From NCBI GenBank assembly GCA_019925795.1, contig CM034307.1, forward strand, positions 434,001-498,000: DNA of 64,000 nucleotides, written 5' to 3'. The notes below the pieces were generated by a model, which was not told the origin of the DNA, ran no database searches, and worked only from the letters and a program-made list of their open reading frames with translations. Positions 44,654 to 56,780 of this stretch are shown here, piece by piece. Position 1 is the first letter of the stretch. Each line of letters begins with the position of its first letter. Origin of the DNA: Dendrobium chrysotoxum (taxonomy: Eukaryota; Streptophyta; Magnoliopsida; Asparagales; Orchidaceae). The position numbers were made by a program, and so were the translations under genes.

Positions 44654-46135
44654 ATGTATGGTGGACAGTTATCTTTAGATGAAAGATATTCACCAACATA
44701 TGTTAGAAAAAGTAACTGGCCCTTGCAAGTGTCTGTTAAGACGAACTTAGAGCAACTGAAGATTAGGATTCTGAAAACCCTTAAATATGATATGTCGAAG
44801 TACACAATAAACTTGGTTTGTCGTGTGCCCATAGGGAATGAGTTCATAGCTTCGGATGTAGAGGATGATAAGGTATGTCAGATGGTTTTATCGCATGCAA
44901 TTGAGTATATACTTCTACTTTACGTAGAGGTCGAAGATATTACTGTAGGAAATTTAGTTGTTGAGCAATTAACATCTCAAGTGCATGAGACATATACTTT
45001 CGACGTAATGAGAGAAGGCGGATCGAAGAATCCAAGTTTCGTTCCGTTATATGTTGAGTAAGTTTTTCATTTAAATGCATAATAATTAAAGTATTATTGT
45101 CTGAAAAATTCTCCCTTGTTAACAAAATGTTGCTTATGTGATGAAGTGAACGACAAAGAAGATTTTGCCAGGACATACTAGGAACTTCTGAGAGATCATC
45201 GGACAATGTCGATGATGGTTATGAAATGATGAGCAGTGGATCGAGCGATTTAGCTCCTGATGATGGTGATAATGATGCACAATATCGTTCAGATAAAATT
45301 AATGTTGATATGAACCCTGAGATCTGCATGGTCCAACATTATTGCTACATGAATATCAACACTACATAAGGCGTATCTGTAAACAATGAGTTTGTGAAGG
45401 CATATTCAATAACTCGTGAATGGGATGAGTATGTAGCAAATGACAGGGAATATGTTGGTAGTCAAGTCAAGGAAGAATTTTTAATTCCAATAGAGCTTAT
45501 GGAGGGTACGTGTTTTAGTAAGAAAGATCTTCAATTTGCATTGTAGGGTTGGTCAATTATAAAGAATGTGAAGTATGTTGTTGTAGCTTCGAACAAACAT
45601 AAATTCACAGTGGTATATGCTTAGAATGACAGGTCAGGCATAACATGTATATGGTGTTTGCATGCGGGGATGAGAAAATATCTAGGAGGCATATGGAAAA
45701 TATCTTCCATGAAGAACCAACATACTTGCGCAACTCTGATTCTAGTGACAGGACATAGATAATGCAATTCTCAATTTATAAGTTACTCCATATTGTCCAG
45801 TATTAAAAGGCATATGGATCTCAAGCTGCGGGAGATTATAAGCCAAATTGAAGCAAAGTTCAATATAAAAGTTTTGTATATAAATAAGATTGTAGAGCTA
45901 GAAATTATGACATATGCTGGTCAATTTCATAATATTCCAGAACGATCCAGTTGGGCACAACATGATCCACCGAGTGGCATACACCCACTCCTCCCCCTAA
46001 ATTTTAGAAGAGGTACTAGGAGACCTAGAACAAATCATTTTAGGAATACAATGGACGAGGGAAGAAGTAAGAGTAACAAATAATGTGGTGCATGTGGCTC
46101 AGTAGGACATAACAGGGCAACTTGTCCTACTAGGT
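44654..46135 (+). pseudogene. MURA-type transposase, catalytic core deleted
   Basis: The first exon (44654 to about 45059) is an intact 135-codon N-terminal domain, starting MYGGQLSLDERYS and ending at a GA|GTAAGT donor. The next part (about 45155-45780) has the MuDR-type DNA-binding/zinc region: CFSKKDLQFAL, WCLHAGMRKYL and NQHTCA, with Cys/His spacing as in that domain, and stops at about 45367, 45544 and 45622. The frame at 45793 reads LREIISQIEAKFNIKVLYI and then jumps directly to the C-terminal part (YAGQFHNIPERSSWA; PRTNHFRNTMDEGRSK) and a CCHC knuckle CGACGSVGHNRATC (46087-46128). The whole DDE catalytic domain that belongs between these parts is absent, so no transposase can be made. 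Confidence 0.85.
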
Positions 46136-46362
46136 GACCTTAATATTTATTTGGTAAATATATTGATTTTTCATATTAATAAAATTTGAAAAGCTGGTTA
46201 TGCTGACTTTTAAATATTATTTTGAAATGCTAGTTATGATGACTTTTGAATATACATTTAGGTTTTTCTTTGTTGTTTGAATTAATATGTTTTTTTAAAT
46301 GTCATAAAAAATATAAATTATTTATACATGCCTAACATTTCTTTTCCTACCGGGTACCATGG

Positions 46363-48524
46363 CGGCCGCAAAAGATAGAGGACGCGAACGCCGCAGGTGC
46401 CCTTCCAGTGTGGAGGTAGCCACCGAGCAGCTCATCATGAGCAGGTAAATTTATATAAATTATGAATTACTTTATTGTATAAAAAAAATTCTCTCATTTT
46501 TATTAACAATATTATTCGTTATAGGGTACCATATTGGAGGCTGCTTCACACTTACTGATGGTGCATGAGTGGCCCATAAATTATCCTAGGTTCATGGAGG
46601 CTTTAGTTTTTGTGGGTTTGGATAGTGTCAGCCAGATGAAGTACATGAGGATGGACCACCACTTACTTACAGCTCTTATTGAGAGGTGGTCACCACAGAT
46701 GAATACTTTCACATCCCTGTTGGTGAAATGAGTGTCACATTGCAGGATGTCTCGATGATATTAGGGATACAGATTGATAAACCTGCTTTCATTGACCACC
46801 CAGTAGTAGGTGTAGGCAGATGATGGTTGAGTTGGCCAGATTGCTATGATGATTTACTTGGCCAGCATCCAGACCCTGATGTTTTATACCATGACCCATT
46901 CAACCCACGAATTACAGCAAAGTTTAAAATGGGATAGGCACATGCACAAATATGTGTTCCACCGAGATGGTTGAGGTGGACTTTTTGGAGGGACTCGTAC
47001 ATTGATCTTTCTGAGATGGATTTTTGGAGGCATGTGCAAGCTTACATTTTATTTTTTCTTGGATGTCACCTGCTACCAGATACTTCAGGCTCTAAAATTC
47101 ACCTGCAGTACTTCCCACTGATGGAGGACATAGCGATATTCCGAACGTACTCACTTGGAGGTGCAATTCTAGCTCATTTGTATAGGGAGCTATCTGAAGC
47201 AACTAGACCAAAATGGGCGAATATATTATGGTGCATCCACTTGCTGCAGATATGGGCTTGGGAGCATCTACATGTTGGGAGACCTCAGCTTCTTGTCCCA
47301 TTTCCTATTAGCTCGATGGTTTGAGTGTTGGCATAAGGTAATTTATTATATTTACGTTATAATTTTTATTGCTATTAATAAAATGTTGAAACATATCAAA
47401 TAGTTGGAATGAGGAACGACTTCGAGAGGTACCTACAGGGAATGTTTTCACTTACAAGGACAAGCTAGATGGCTTACTGGAGAGTCAGGTATGTTAAGTA
47501 CAGTTATATTAGTAAATTTAATTCATATTTGTTGATTTTTTAAAAAATTATATTCTGATATATATAATTATACATGTAATATAGGAACCATGCACCGTAG
47601 AGATTCATGCACAGGTTCTAGATATATGCACTGTAGGTCAGGACACTTGGTTATCAAGAGTTCCTTTGATCAGTTGGAAAAGGGTAGAGTGGCATTTTTC
47701 TGATTGAGTACTATAACAATTTGGATATTGCCCGTCCACCAATATCATGCCAATGGATCCTAGGTTTGTTAGAGTGGATGTACGTGATAAGACAGATACA
47801 TATTGGGCTTTGTATCACCAAGCAAGTATTGCACTATGGGAGAGTAGGAGAGCATACATTGTTATAGGAGAGATTCATGGGCTGGACTATGATTACAAAA
47901 TGAAGCAATACTTAGCATGGTTTCATTCATGGGCGACACTGTACATGCTAAAGGCCCCAGTGAAACCTCCGAGTACATACTATCCAAGATCACCAGCTGA
48001 ACGTCACATGGTAAGTTAAAGTTATATAAGAAGCATTAAATTATATGATTAACTTGAAGTTGAATTACTAATCTTTGCAATAAGATTTTTTTGTAAGCAT
48101 GGAGAGGAGATTACAACCATATTTTGGGGGGACTGAGGAGACACCCATGCAGGTAGACATGAACATTATAGGAGATATGTGCCAGAGACTATGCCAGCAA
48201 ATATACATTGATGATGCTCATTATTTTAATGAGACAGATACTCAGCAAACAATGTTTAGTCCACCTATTCCGACTGCAGATCCATGTGATGTTGGGTCGT
48301 CTTCCTATCCTGATCTAGGTCCCTCTCAGAGCTACTTCACAGCAGAGTTTGACTTCACCTCCACACCTCAGGTCATACCTTCTTCCTTGGGAGAGCCCCC
48401 AGTTATTCAACCTGATGTTAGTGATCAGGAGAAGCGCCATCTACGTATCAGGCCACTACGAGCACTACAACATTTCACTCCAGGCATGGATGCGATACCA
48501 CATCGATATAAGATGAGGCATTAG
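46363..48524 (+). pseudogene. Plant mobile domain (MAIN/MAIL-like) gene inside MULE
   Basis: Plant mobile domain proteins occur both as host genes (MAIN, MAIL1, silencing and cell division) and inside transposons. A short basic first exon starts at the ATG at 46363 and ends at an AG|GTAAAT donor (about 46445). The domain starts at about 46540: YPRFMEALVFVGLDSVSQMK, HHLLTALIERWSPQMNTF, then after a 1-base loss near 46712 GEMSVTLQDVSMILGIQID. Further on come FLGCHLLPDTSGSKIHLQYF, YSLGGAILAHLYRELSEATR and WAWEHLHVGRP (47040-47290). The exon at 47747-48015 gives RVDVRDKTDTYWALYHQASI, and the last exon (48099-48524) is a 141-codon acidic tail with RHLRIRPLRALQHFTPG. Stops and the frameshift make it a pseudogene. 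Confidence 0.82.
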
Positions 48525-48990
48525 TGTTTTGTATCATGTATCTTTTACTTTCTTTAATTTGATTTTGCAGTTGATTTTATGTATCTCATTATGCTACTAT
48601 CATTAAAATAAACTAGTAGATTTTCTGTTTGTATTCTACATGATGTCGCCTTTATGAGTTTAATTTCTTTGATTAGCGAAATAGTCTTCGCCTTACTACA
48701 TGATTAGTGAGTTATATTTAAATATTACAAAATTTCTAGAAAACACGAACATACAAATCCATATATTTTAATAAATATTTACTAGAACATGGATTTTAGC
48801 ATAATAATAAATTTAACAAAGTTTAACATACACAACTATAACAACGTAAAATAAACAGACAGGGATCATACTCAATATAACATAAAACATAGATTTTTTA
48901 ATTCATAAGCAACATATACAGACGTGATTGAAGCTGTGTTTGTGTTGGACAACATTTCATATCGACCTCAAACTCATATTGTAGGTCTTG

Positions 48991-49520
48991 CTAGTCCTCA
49001 ACATTGAAGAACTGTCTGAGCTGACCATCAGGTAATACCTCTTTCATCTGATCTTTATAAAAATCTACAATATACTTGTCAAATCTCGAACACCAACTAC
49101 AATATAAAATGACATGCTTAATATCAAGGTGGCTACAATCAATATCTGGCGAGGAATTACCGCCATCTCTATGACGTTTCATCTCATGGTACCACATCTG
49201 TAGGAAATGAGGGTTGACAAGATGACCATTCTCTTTCCAAAACCTAATTCCAAGAGATTTCCATCCAGCAACGTTTAAGAAATCTCTTATTATGTATAGT
49301 TTTACCCTTATTAACTCAGCATGCACATTTTAAAGGTAATCGTCCTCGTCTTCAGACCACTCATACACGCAACACCTAAATATCTCATTCTTATTCACCT
49401 TATGCTCCAACAAACTGTCACCGGCTCATGCTATACAAGCATGTATTTTTTGGCTTGCATCATCGAACCTTTCTTTATTAGGGACGCCTTTAAGCTTCTC
49501 CATACATGACCAAAACATTA
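48991..49520 (-). pseudogene. Unknown opposite-strand ORF in MULE 3' part
   Basis: The open part is 49326 to 48991 (111 codons): LNVAGWKSLGIRFWKENGHL, FLQMWYHEMKRHRDGG and IKHVILYCSWCSRFDKYIVD. In the same strand up to about 49515 are related pieces (MFWSCMEKLKGVPNKERFDD) separated by two stops. I do not recognise it. It faces the transposase, the position held by second genes of some Mutator elements, or it may be a captured host gene fragment. Confidence 0.4.
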
Positions 49521-49995
49521 TGAATAACTCAAGCACCTACTCAACAAAAATACTTGATGTCTCTTCTATGCACCATTTATATAACAGTGATTTAAGATAT
49601 TGAATCATAACTTGCAGATATATAACACATTACGACTTGAATGGACATTATAACTTTACAGGTCATCTGATGTGATAGGCTATTACAAGCTACATGTAAT
49701 GTCAGTGCACATTAAATGAGATATTATAAGAACAATATACTCTGAATGCCGCAGGCCATCTGAGGAATCCAATGTACTCTCATAGTAATATTAGTTATAG
49801 TAATTATAACTTAGCTTTATATAATTATATAAATATAAATTAAATTAAAGGTATTTTAAGATTTTTGGATATATATATATATATTACTGACAAACCCTTT
49901 TATCGTTGTTCGTCTGGTTGCTCAGTATAACGACTACCTAAGTCAGCATACTGTAATGGACATAAGTCGCCCGTTAACTTACCTTAATAGAAAAA

Positions 49996-50098
49996 AGTCG
50001 CCCGCTAAACGAGCGACTTTGGCGAGTTTTAAATTTTTTTTTTCATTGGTTAATAACTTAATTAAAATTTAAATGATATTTAGTTTAAAAAATTACCC
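49996..50098 (-). repeat. MULE right terminal inverted repeat
   Basis: 103 bp matching 43707-43808. It has the paired GTCGCCCGCTAAACGAGCGA palindrome, and a further AAGTCGCCCGTTAA lies just inside at about 49965. Confidence 0.92.
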
Positions 50099-50107
50099 GC
50101 CAATGTT

Positions 50108-52361
50108 CATGTCATATATGTACTCTATTATGAGGCCTTCTAACATGTCTTTTTTTTCTTTTGGGAAAATCTAATATGTCCTTAAATAAGGGAATCTTGA
50201 ATAGGTACAATGATAGCCATGAGATCAATAATAGGAATTTCTAACCAACCAAAGTTTATGGTAGTCCTTGAATAGGTACAAAGCTATTGATCTTGTCAAC
50301 TGCTAGCTAGATGAGGAAGTTGACATGCTTGAAATAGAGGATTGGAGAGAGATGGTAAATGGGAGTACTTGGCGAGCAGGAGGTTGTCATCAAAGAACGG
50401 ACAGCCAGTCAAGTGAAGGTTGATGGCTATTGCGTGAAGAGGCAGGGAGGAGAGCGGCGAAGGAGGATAGGGAGGGGTGTAGTTCGTGCGAGCGATTACA
50501 GGTGAGCGCATGAGGTCGTGCGGTTCAACTAGCGGGTTTAAGAGGCAAAGCAACCAAGGTTTGTGGGAGCAGATAGAGACGGTAGATCTTATGGCGTGCG
50601 ATCGAGAGAGGGTCAAATGGAGAAGACGAATGGAGCAGCTGCTGTGTTTGGGCGAGGAAAAACCTAAGAGCACGAGAAGGGGAGAAAGGATAGGTCGCTC
50701 TAGGAGCTCTAACACAGGTGTGAGAGAGAGCCGTCGGACCAATGCTTAAGAGAAGTTGCAGAAGTGTGAGTGAATGGGCTTGACACGCAACGCAACTCTT
50801 TTTGATCTATTGGTTGGTTGAGAGCTTTTGTCAAGCGAATTATAATTTAGTGATTTTTGTTTTAAGCTTCATTTGGGATAATTCTTACAACTATTTTTTA
50901 ATATTTTTAAAAATTTTGTATGCTAGAAAATTATTATAGAAAGTAGTTAAAAAAACTACCCCAAATAAAAATAGTTTTTTGCCACTATTTTTTCATTGCT
51001 TTAAAAAATTTTTTTGCTAGAAAATTACTTTAAAAAGCAGGATGAAAACTATACCAAATGAAGCCTTAGTTTGTACATTTTGAGCCAAATTTGGGTGAAG
51101 CTAAGTCCATCATTCATTACTTTCATTGCTGTATTCAATCGAATCGAGTTTTCCCATAGATGTATAGGTCAATATGAAAACTTTTAAATGAAATATACTT
51201 TATTTTTTATTTAAGGAATAAAAAAAATAAAATTATGGAGGCATGTTGTGGGAGTAATAGTTCAATTGGGTATATGTGTAACTCTTATTGCTAATATTTC
51301 AATACACTCATTTACAAATTACTCATTCTGCAAAATTTCACAAAAATATTATATGTTTTGGTCTTTTTCATAAATTTGTACCTATTATTCATAACACATA
51401 TTTTATAAATTTATATGAAATTTAAGATTTTAAATATAAAATGTGTTTATAAATTTATATAAAATATTATAAACTTATGGTCTCAAATGAAAATATTAGA
51501 AGTTTGTCATACTTTGTAACATCAAATATCCAAAAAAAAAAGGGGTAAAATTTTAACAAAATTTCAAATTGTGAAAATAAATATAAATACAAATATAATT
51601 TCAAGGAGACCAACAACGATGCCAGCATAGTTCTTCCAAGTCCTCAAATAAATTCATACCATTACTCTAAAAGAATCACTTGCTAATAAAAACAAGGTAT
51701 GTGCCCTCTAACTGAGTGATTTGTTGCGAAATGAAATTATCATATTACGATTCTGACCAAAGCCCATTATGAATCAAAAGGTGCACCTGATAGAACACAT
51801 AGCCTTTTGTTAGCAAAAGTTCACTTAAAATTGACCACTTAGGCTTCCACCCAAAGCTTACAATCATATTTGGACTGCATGGTGCTCTAGGTGTAAGTCA
51901 GGGCTTTCTTTACTCCCCAAGGGCTAAGCATAGATAGCTAGCTTTTCAGTAGGCCAACCAACCAGAAAAGCCAAGAAAGAGCAAGTGTCGTGTGCATAGA
52001 GATCGTAGTCTAATCCTAACAGATTTGATAAGCATAGTACTTGAACTAGAACATTGATCGGAGAATATATGGCATTCACTCAGATAAAAGGAATATAGAG
52101 AATCTGTGCTTCCTAAGACTGACTTTTTGCTTAGATGATGAAACTCATAATTATTAATAAGGATCCTCGAAAAAAAGGTTAAATTGGCTTCCTTTTCTAA
52201 ACAAATAACTAAGGTCTACGACAACTCTAGAAGCCAGAATCATGGGATCATCATTGAATTCGTCACTATTCCTCCTTAATTTGCTCTAAGCTACCACTGG
52301 CATCTTATTGATTTCTAATCTCCCCAACCCTTTGCTTATGAGAGACATAATAATGCTACTA
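50108..52361. other. No gene recognised
   Basis: The stretch 50290-50760 is less AT-rich and open for 149 codons on minus, but the translation has no known motif and the opposite strand is open too. The remainder is AT-rich. Confidence 0.5.
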
Positions 52362-53637
52362 TCACTTAACCCAGAATTTCTTCTTAATGTTCTTCCATTT
52401 ATTTCTAAGGCTGGTCTTGTGCCCACTAGCATCAGCGCTCTTCATAGCCATCTCAAATCCTTTCTGCGACAAACAACAAGCAGTCTAGTTATAACACAGC
52501 CAGTAGCTACAAATCATATCCGTATCTGCTAATCTTTATAAGTTAGAAGCACTAAAGAGGTATCTAAGTTGCCAACTGTAACAGATAACTACAGGCTTGT
52601 ACTAATAATTTAGCATTGATGGCATGGATGTTGGCTTCTTTTAAGTGCAATTGCCATCCTTCTACTACAATTAGAAAAAAAATAATAATAATTTGGAAGT
52701 CTTTCATGACACTTAAGATTTAAGCTTAAGGTTCACATTAAATATTTTAATATAAAAATATTAAATCATTGTTCTTCACCCATGAACTTAAGTGGTGTCT
52801 GAGACTATTTATTAGTTTAGGGTGTGATGTTTGTGGCAAACAAACAGTGTGTTAGTATTGGATTCAATGTAACAATGGACTTAGAAGATGAAGGAAAAGC
52901 ATAGCTATTAAACTGGGATCGAACATAAAACTGAACAAGCAACCGGATTAATGGTTAAATGGTCAGATTAATGCAAGGTCATTGAATATACATTCATAAA
53001 TTTATATCTTACTCTGTTAGAAAATAAAGGAATTTGAGGTGTTTTAATGTTTAATTAACTTGATTGTAAATAAAATGTATTCTATTCACACATACATCAA
53101 TTTAATGCCTAATACAATGCGGATAATTTCAACCTTCAAAAAAGTTCCAAAAAAACTAGATCGGAGTTCATGCTAAGCACTGTAAAAAAACTGTCCTTCC
53201 AAAAAATGGGAAAAACTGAAGGTGGTTCAACCTGATTTGCAGCATCAATCACAGGACTAATCAAATCTCCAGATCAGACTGGATGAGATTCTGGTTCATC
53301 CAGTTTAGTGAACAGACTGCACTCGATCCAATTTTTCATAAATATTTGGACAAAGTGCTTGTGGTTGATAAAGGCAATTAACTTTACATAAAGCAGCATG
53401 CAAATTTAAAGGGGTAGAGAGAGAGAGAGAAGAACTGTACAGATTTGAAAAGTGGACCTTGAATTTCTCAGAATCTAGATTTTGTGATCTCACGCAAGAC
53501 CATTCTGTTCGATGAATGAAGTTGGACAAATGCGAACAAGTAGATGAAGCACTCACCAAAAATGATGCCCAGAAGAAGAGCACCAGGAACCACATGAGAA
53601 GCCGAAAAGGATCCAGATAATGATTGATTTTCTCCAA
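52362..53637 (-). CDS. Possible two-exon small membrane protein
   Basis: Exon one (53557 to about 53637) reads EKINHYLDPFRLLMWFLVLF and on to FWASFL, then a TTTTG|GTGAGT donor. Exon two (52362-52463) follows a TTTGTCGCAG acceptor in phase 0 and reads KGFEMAMKSADASGHKTSLR, then NKWKNIKKKFWVK and stop. Joined, this gives one hydrophobic segment of about 20 residues and a basic tail, about 60 residues. There is no ATG at the start, as a TAA lies 15 bases upstream, so the true first exon is unknown. It may instead be a spliced 3' UTR of the kinesin gene just upstream. I do not know the family. Confidence 0.3.
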
Positions 53638-53646
53638 AATTGCCTT

Positions 53647-54966
53647 TTAATTCTCTGTATATGGAATTTGTTTCTCTGAATGGTACAACTTCATTTCATT
53701 CTGTGTATCAACATTGCATGGATCCTGCAAAAAAAAAAAACTAAAGCAAATTAACAAACGTGAATGACAATGCATGCAACTGAAAGATTAGAATGCTTTT
53801 GCATCTTATAGTTAAAAATTAACCAGAAATCTATTTGCTAGGTAATTTGCAAAAGCATATTTTTGTGCCTCATAGAACTCCAACAAAACATCACATAACA
53901 AAAAAAAGGGGGTAATAAAGAAACATGGTACGATTAAAATGTATGCAAATACCATTAGCAAGAAGCATTCATGAAGAATGCAATTTGACCTTGGATTGCT
54001 GCCCAGCCCCTTTGCTACATGAGGGCGATGAGAAACTATCTTCACGACAAGGAAAAGCTTGTGTTCTAATTGAAGGGCAGAACCCACAAGCATTTAAATT
54101 AAGCTTTCCAGGCATACAGGGACATTTTACAGGCTTTTCACTTGCCCACTGTGTCTCCACACCCAAATGTGCTGGAGAACAATGGTTTGAAGACAAAAGG
54201 TAATAGGAGCTATGGTGCTCATGTCGGCATATAGTATGCATATCAGAGTGACCATTGAAATAAGCAGTAGAGCTGATATCTTGATAATGCTGAAGAACAC
54301 AGGACATTGATGCATTGCGATGCCGGCTATCATGAGGTTGAATCATGATTGGCGAGAGCATGCCTTGAAAAGATGACGGCTTCTTGTTTAGGGATCCAGA
54401 AGCAGGGATAGTCCAATTTTCTATTGTTATTCCTTGTTTAGCAGCCAAATCCAATATTTGCTTCTGCCCGAGTCCTAATCCCAAGAGCATGTTCCAGAGG
54501 TTCCTTTGTGCTTCTCTTTGATTGTGTATAACTTGATCTCGCATGGCTATTTCAAACTGCAGCTCAGTATTGGCCATCCCCTATATTATTTAAGAGTGTT
54601 TTGAATACATAATCAGCATCTCTTCACAATGCTTAAGACTTTTTTAATACAGAAACAAAGATATCAAAAGGTTTCTTCTTACCAAAAGCCTGTACTGGCT
54701 GAGAATATGCAAGTAGGTTTTGTTGCCATTGTTGCTGATGGCTTCCTCTATCATGTTTTGAAGCTGGCGACGATGCTTCTCATTAGCTTCAATATCCTGA
54801 AGAAAATGAATTCAATATTCATTCATTGGAGCTACAAAATGTGAAAACAGACCAGTAAAGGAGACTCAACAACCTTCCGGTACACAGTGCCAGTCTCTTC
54901 ATTGTCACGTATGTTATCAAGAATAAGTTGCCTCCTTGATTTCAGCACTTGAGCAATTGCATCATC
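53647..54966 (-). CDS. Kinesin-8 (KIN-8) C-terminal exons, motor domain absent
   Basis: Kinesin-8 motors walk to microtubule plus ends and shorten them. Four exons fit on minus with consistent phase 0: 54874-54966 (DDAIAQVLKSRRQLILDNIR), 54683-54796 (DIEANEKHRRQLQNMIEEAI, SNNGNKTYLHILSQYRLL), about 53990-54580 (GMANTELQFEIAMRDQVIHN, NLWNMLLGLGLGQKQILDLA, then a Ser/His/Cys-rich tail) and 53647-53724 (26 codons, ending YTEN and stop). These are the post-motor coiled coil and tail as I remember them from plant kinesin-8. The ATPase motor (P-loop, switch I/II) should lie upstream, at higher coordinates, but none is visible between 54967 and 64000, where transposon DNA fills the space. Either a very large intron runs past the window or this is a truncated gene. 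Confidence 0.6.
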
Positions 54967-55204
54967 CTTTCCAAGAAAACATCAATCCAAGAACTAATTA
55001 GCAGATGAAAATGTAACTTGAAAATGTAGATACTAACTACTCGTCAACCAGTTTTTGCTAGAGAAATAAATCATGGTTTATGCAACATATGATGCAGGAC
55101 TATGAATGCTTTAAATGATGGACATGAGAGTTGGCACGCTTTCAAGTAAGAGCAATAAAATAATTAAAAATTTAACCACTTAACAAAAATGGAAAACAAG
55201 AAAG

Positions 55205-56780
55205 GGACGCTTTAGCTTAGGCTAAATCACACAATAATAGTTAGGATCACAAAACAATTATAAAATTCAACATAAGCAAATGTAGAAGACTTCCAATAGC
55301 ATTCCTAGATTAACAACGAGATTAGATACAATAGAAGTCCATCATTCATTTCGTATATTTACTAAGCTTTGGCGGAGATTAATTAGCATGATCTTCATGA
55401 ATCAAGATATAACCACAATTGAGAAATAAACTAGGAAGATACGGGATTAGGAAGATTGGTTTACCTTTATCATGGGTTAGAAGTAATCTTCCACTGAACG
55501 GAAGCGATATGTTCGTCTATGGCGGCGACAAGGGCAAAAGTGATCCTCTCCACGTATTCTTCCACGGTCTGTTCAATCTCGGGATTGACGTCGAAGAAAG
55601 GTGATCGGAGGATATCGACGAAACCTTGTTCGTTGTAGACGAAGCCGGAATCACATTCGGGATCCGCCATGCATAATTAGAGAAGCCTAGGAGGTTGGTG
55701 GAAGGAACCCTTTTCTCCCAAAAATCTGAAATTAGGTTCAGGAATTATATTGGGAGAGAAGGAAGTGGAGGAGGAAGTAGGAGGGGCCGGCGGCTAGTAG
55801 GGCAAGGGGAGAGGGATTTTCCAAATTCTGAAATTAAATTCAGATTTTGGATTTGGAAGGATTTAGGTTTGTAATTTGAATTTTAAACCTTGGGAAAAGA
55901 AGGAAAGTGACTCTTAATGAGAGAGTTAATTGAGGTGATTGGTGGAAGGGGAATTAATGTGGAGAGAGGAAGAGGGGAGAGAGGGGGGCCGGCGGCATGG
56001 TGAAGGGATGGGGTTTAGGGAAGGAGTTTTAATGCTTGATTAATTGGGAACCCCAAATTAGGGAGGAGGATTTAAATCCAATCCAATTAAAAATTGATTT
56101 GGATTTAATTTGAAGACTTTCCTAAAATAGAATTCTATTTTAGGAAATATTTCAAAATTCAAATTGATTGAATATTGAAATTAAAACTTTCCAAAGGGGT
56201 TATGTAAGGAAAAGGAAAGTAATAATGGGGGATTTTGAATTTTAGAGGCAATGGGGGGAGGGGCATAGGCCGGCGGCTAGGTTAGGGTTAGGATGGAGTT
56301 TGGGAATTAGGTGGAGCACCATGCAAGGGGTGAGGCACCTTGGGTGGCCGACGGCTAGGAGGTGTGGAGCGGGAGGTGGGGAGATGGCTGATCGGCGGTT
56401 TGATGGAGGAAGGGGAGAGGAGGTACGGAGATGAAGACAACCACGAGCCCGGACTCTACCTGCGGCTCGTGGGTGATCTGGCTCCCTGTCCTAGGGATTT
56501 CTCTCCAAAACTCTCAAGTTCTCACAAGAACACAAGTTGCAGAAATTTTCATATTAATTATTCATTAACCCTCAAAAGAAGGGGGGGGGAGGAGAAGGCT
56601 TTAAATAGCCAATACAAATAGAAAAAAATAAAAGTACTAATATGCCCCTAGGGCTTACACATGACTAAACCCTTAAGGGTAAAAGTGGAAAGAACAATAA
56701 TGAAACTCATAAATAAAACTAATACATCAATAATAATATGCAAATCAAAAGTAAAGTGGTACGATCGTGGCCGTAGAATT
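55205..56780 (-). repeat. Unidentified dispersed repeat, copy 2
   Basis: Colinear with 28845-30500: AGGCTAAATCAC (about 55220), AACAACGAGATTAGATACA (about 55313), TAAGCTTTGGCGGAGATTA (55362), the ORF, the purine-rich block with GGGGCCGGCGGC phrases, CTCACAAGAACACAAGTTGC (56521), GGCTTTAAATAGCC (56598) and GATCGTGGCCGTAG (56763). It is well diverged from copy 1. Confidence 0.65.
55470..55670 (-). CDS. Small ORF of unknown function inside dispersed repeat, copy 2
   Basis: 66 codons, MADPECDSGFVYNEQGFVDI onward, with DILRSPFFDVN and TVEEYVERITFALVAAIDE matching the ORF at 29106-29432. It has more GC than its flanks. Unknown family. Confidence 0.45.
   Translation of the reverse strand: MADPECDSGFVYNEQGFVDILRSPFFDVNPEIEQTVEEYVERITFALVAAIDEHIASVQWKITSNP

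Larger units (their letters stand above)
43698..50107 (+). mobile_element. Mutator-like element (MULE) with plant mobile domain gene
   Basis: The element is 43707-50098 (6392 bp). Its ends read GGCTAATTTTTTAAACTAAA and the inverse of GGGTAATTTTTTAAACTAAA. The TIRs align over about 102 bp (43707-43808 and 49996-50098). A perfect 9-bp duplication GCCAATGTT flanks it (43698-43706, 50099-50107), diagnostic of the Mutator superfamily. It holds, in order, a MURA-type transposase with its core deleted, a broken plant mobile domain gene on the same strand, and an unknown ORF on the opposite strand near the right end. It lies 300 bases from the gag-only LTR element. Confidence 0.95.

Noticed and set aside
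46356..46372. GGTACCATGGCGGCCGC looks like a KpnI-NcoI-NotI cloning site
   Set aside because: It is in the start of an open exon within a MULE that has intact ends; flanking sequence is ordinary plant DNA with no vector sequence, so coincidence is more likely than contamination.
50296..50742. 149-codon minus-strand frame
   Set aside because: No recognisable motif, no splice context, and the opposite strand is open as well.
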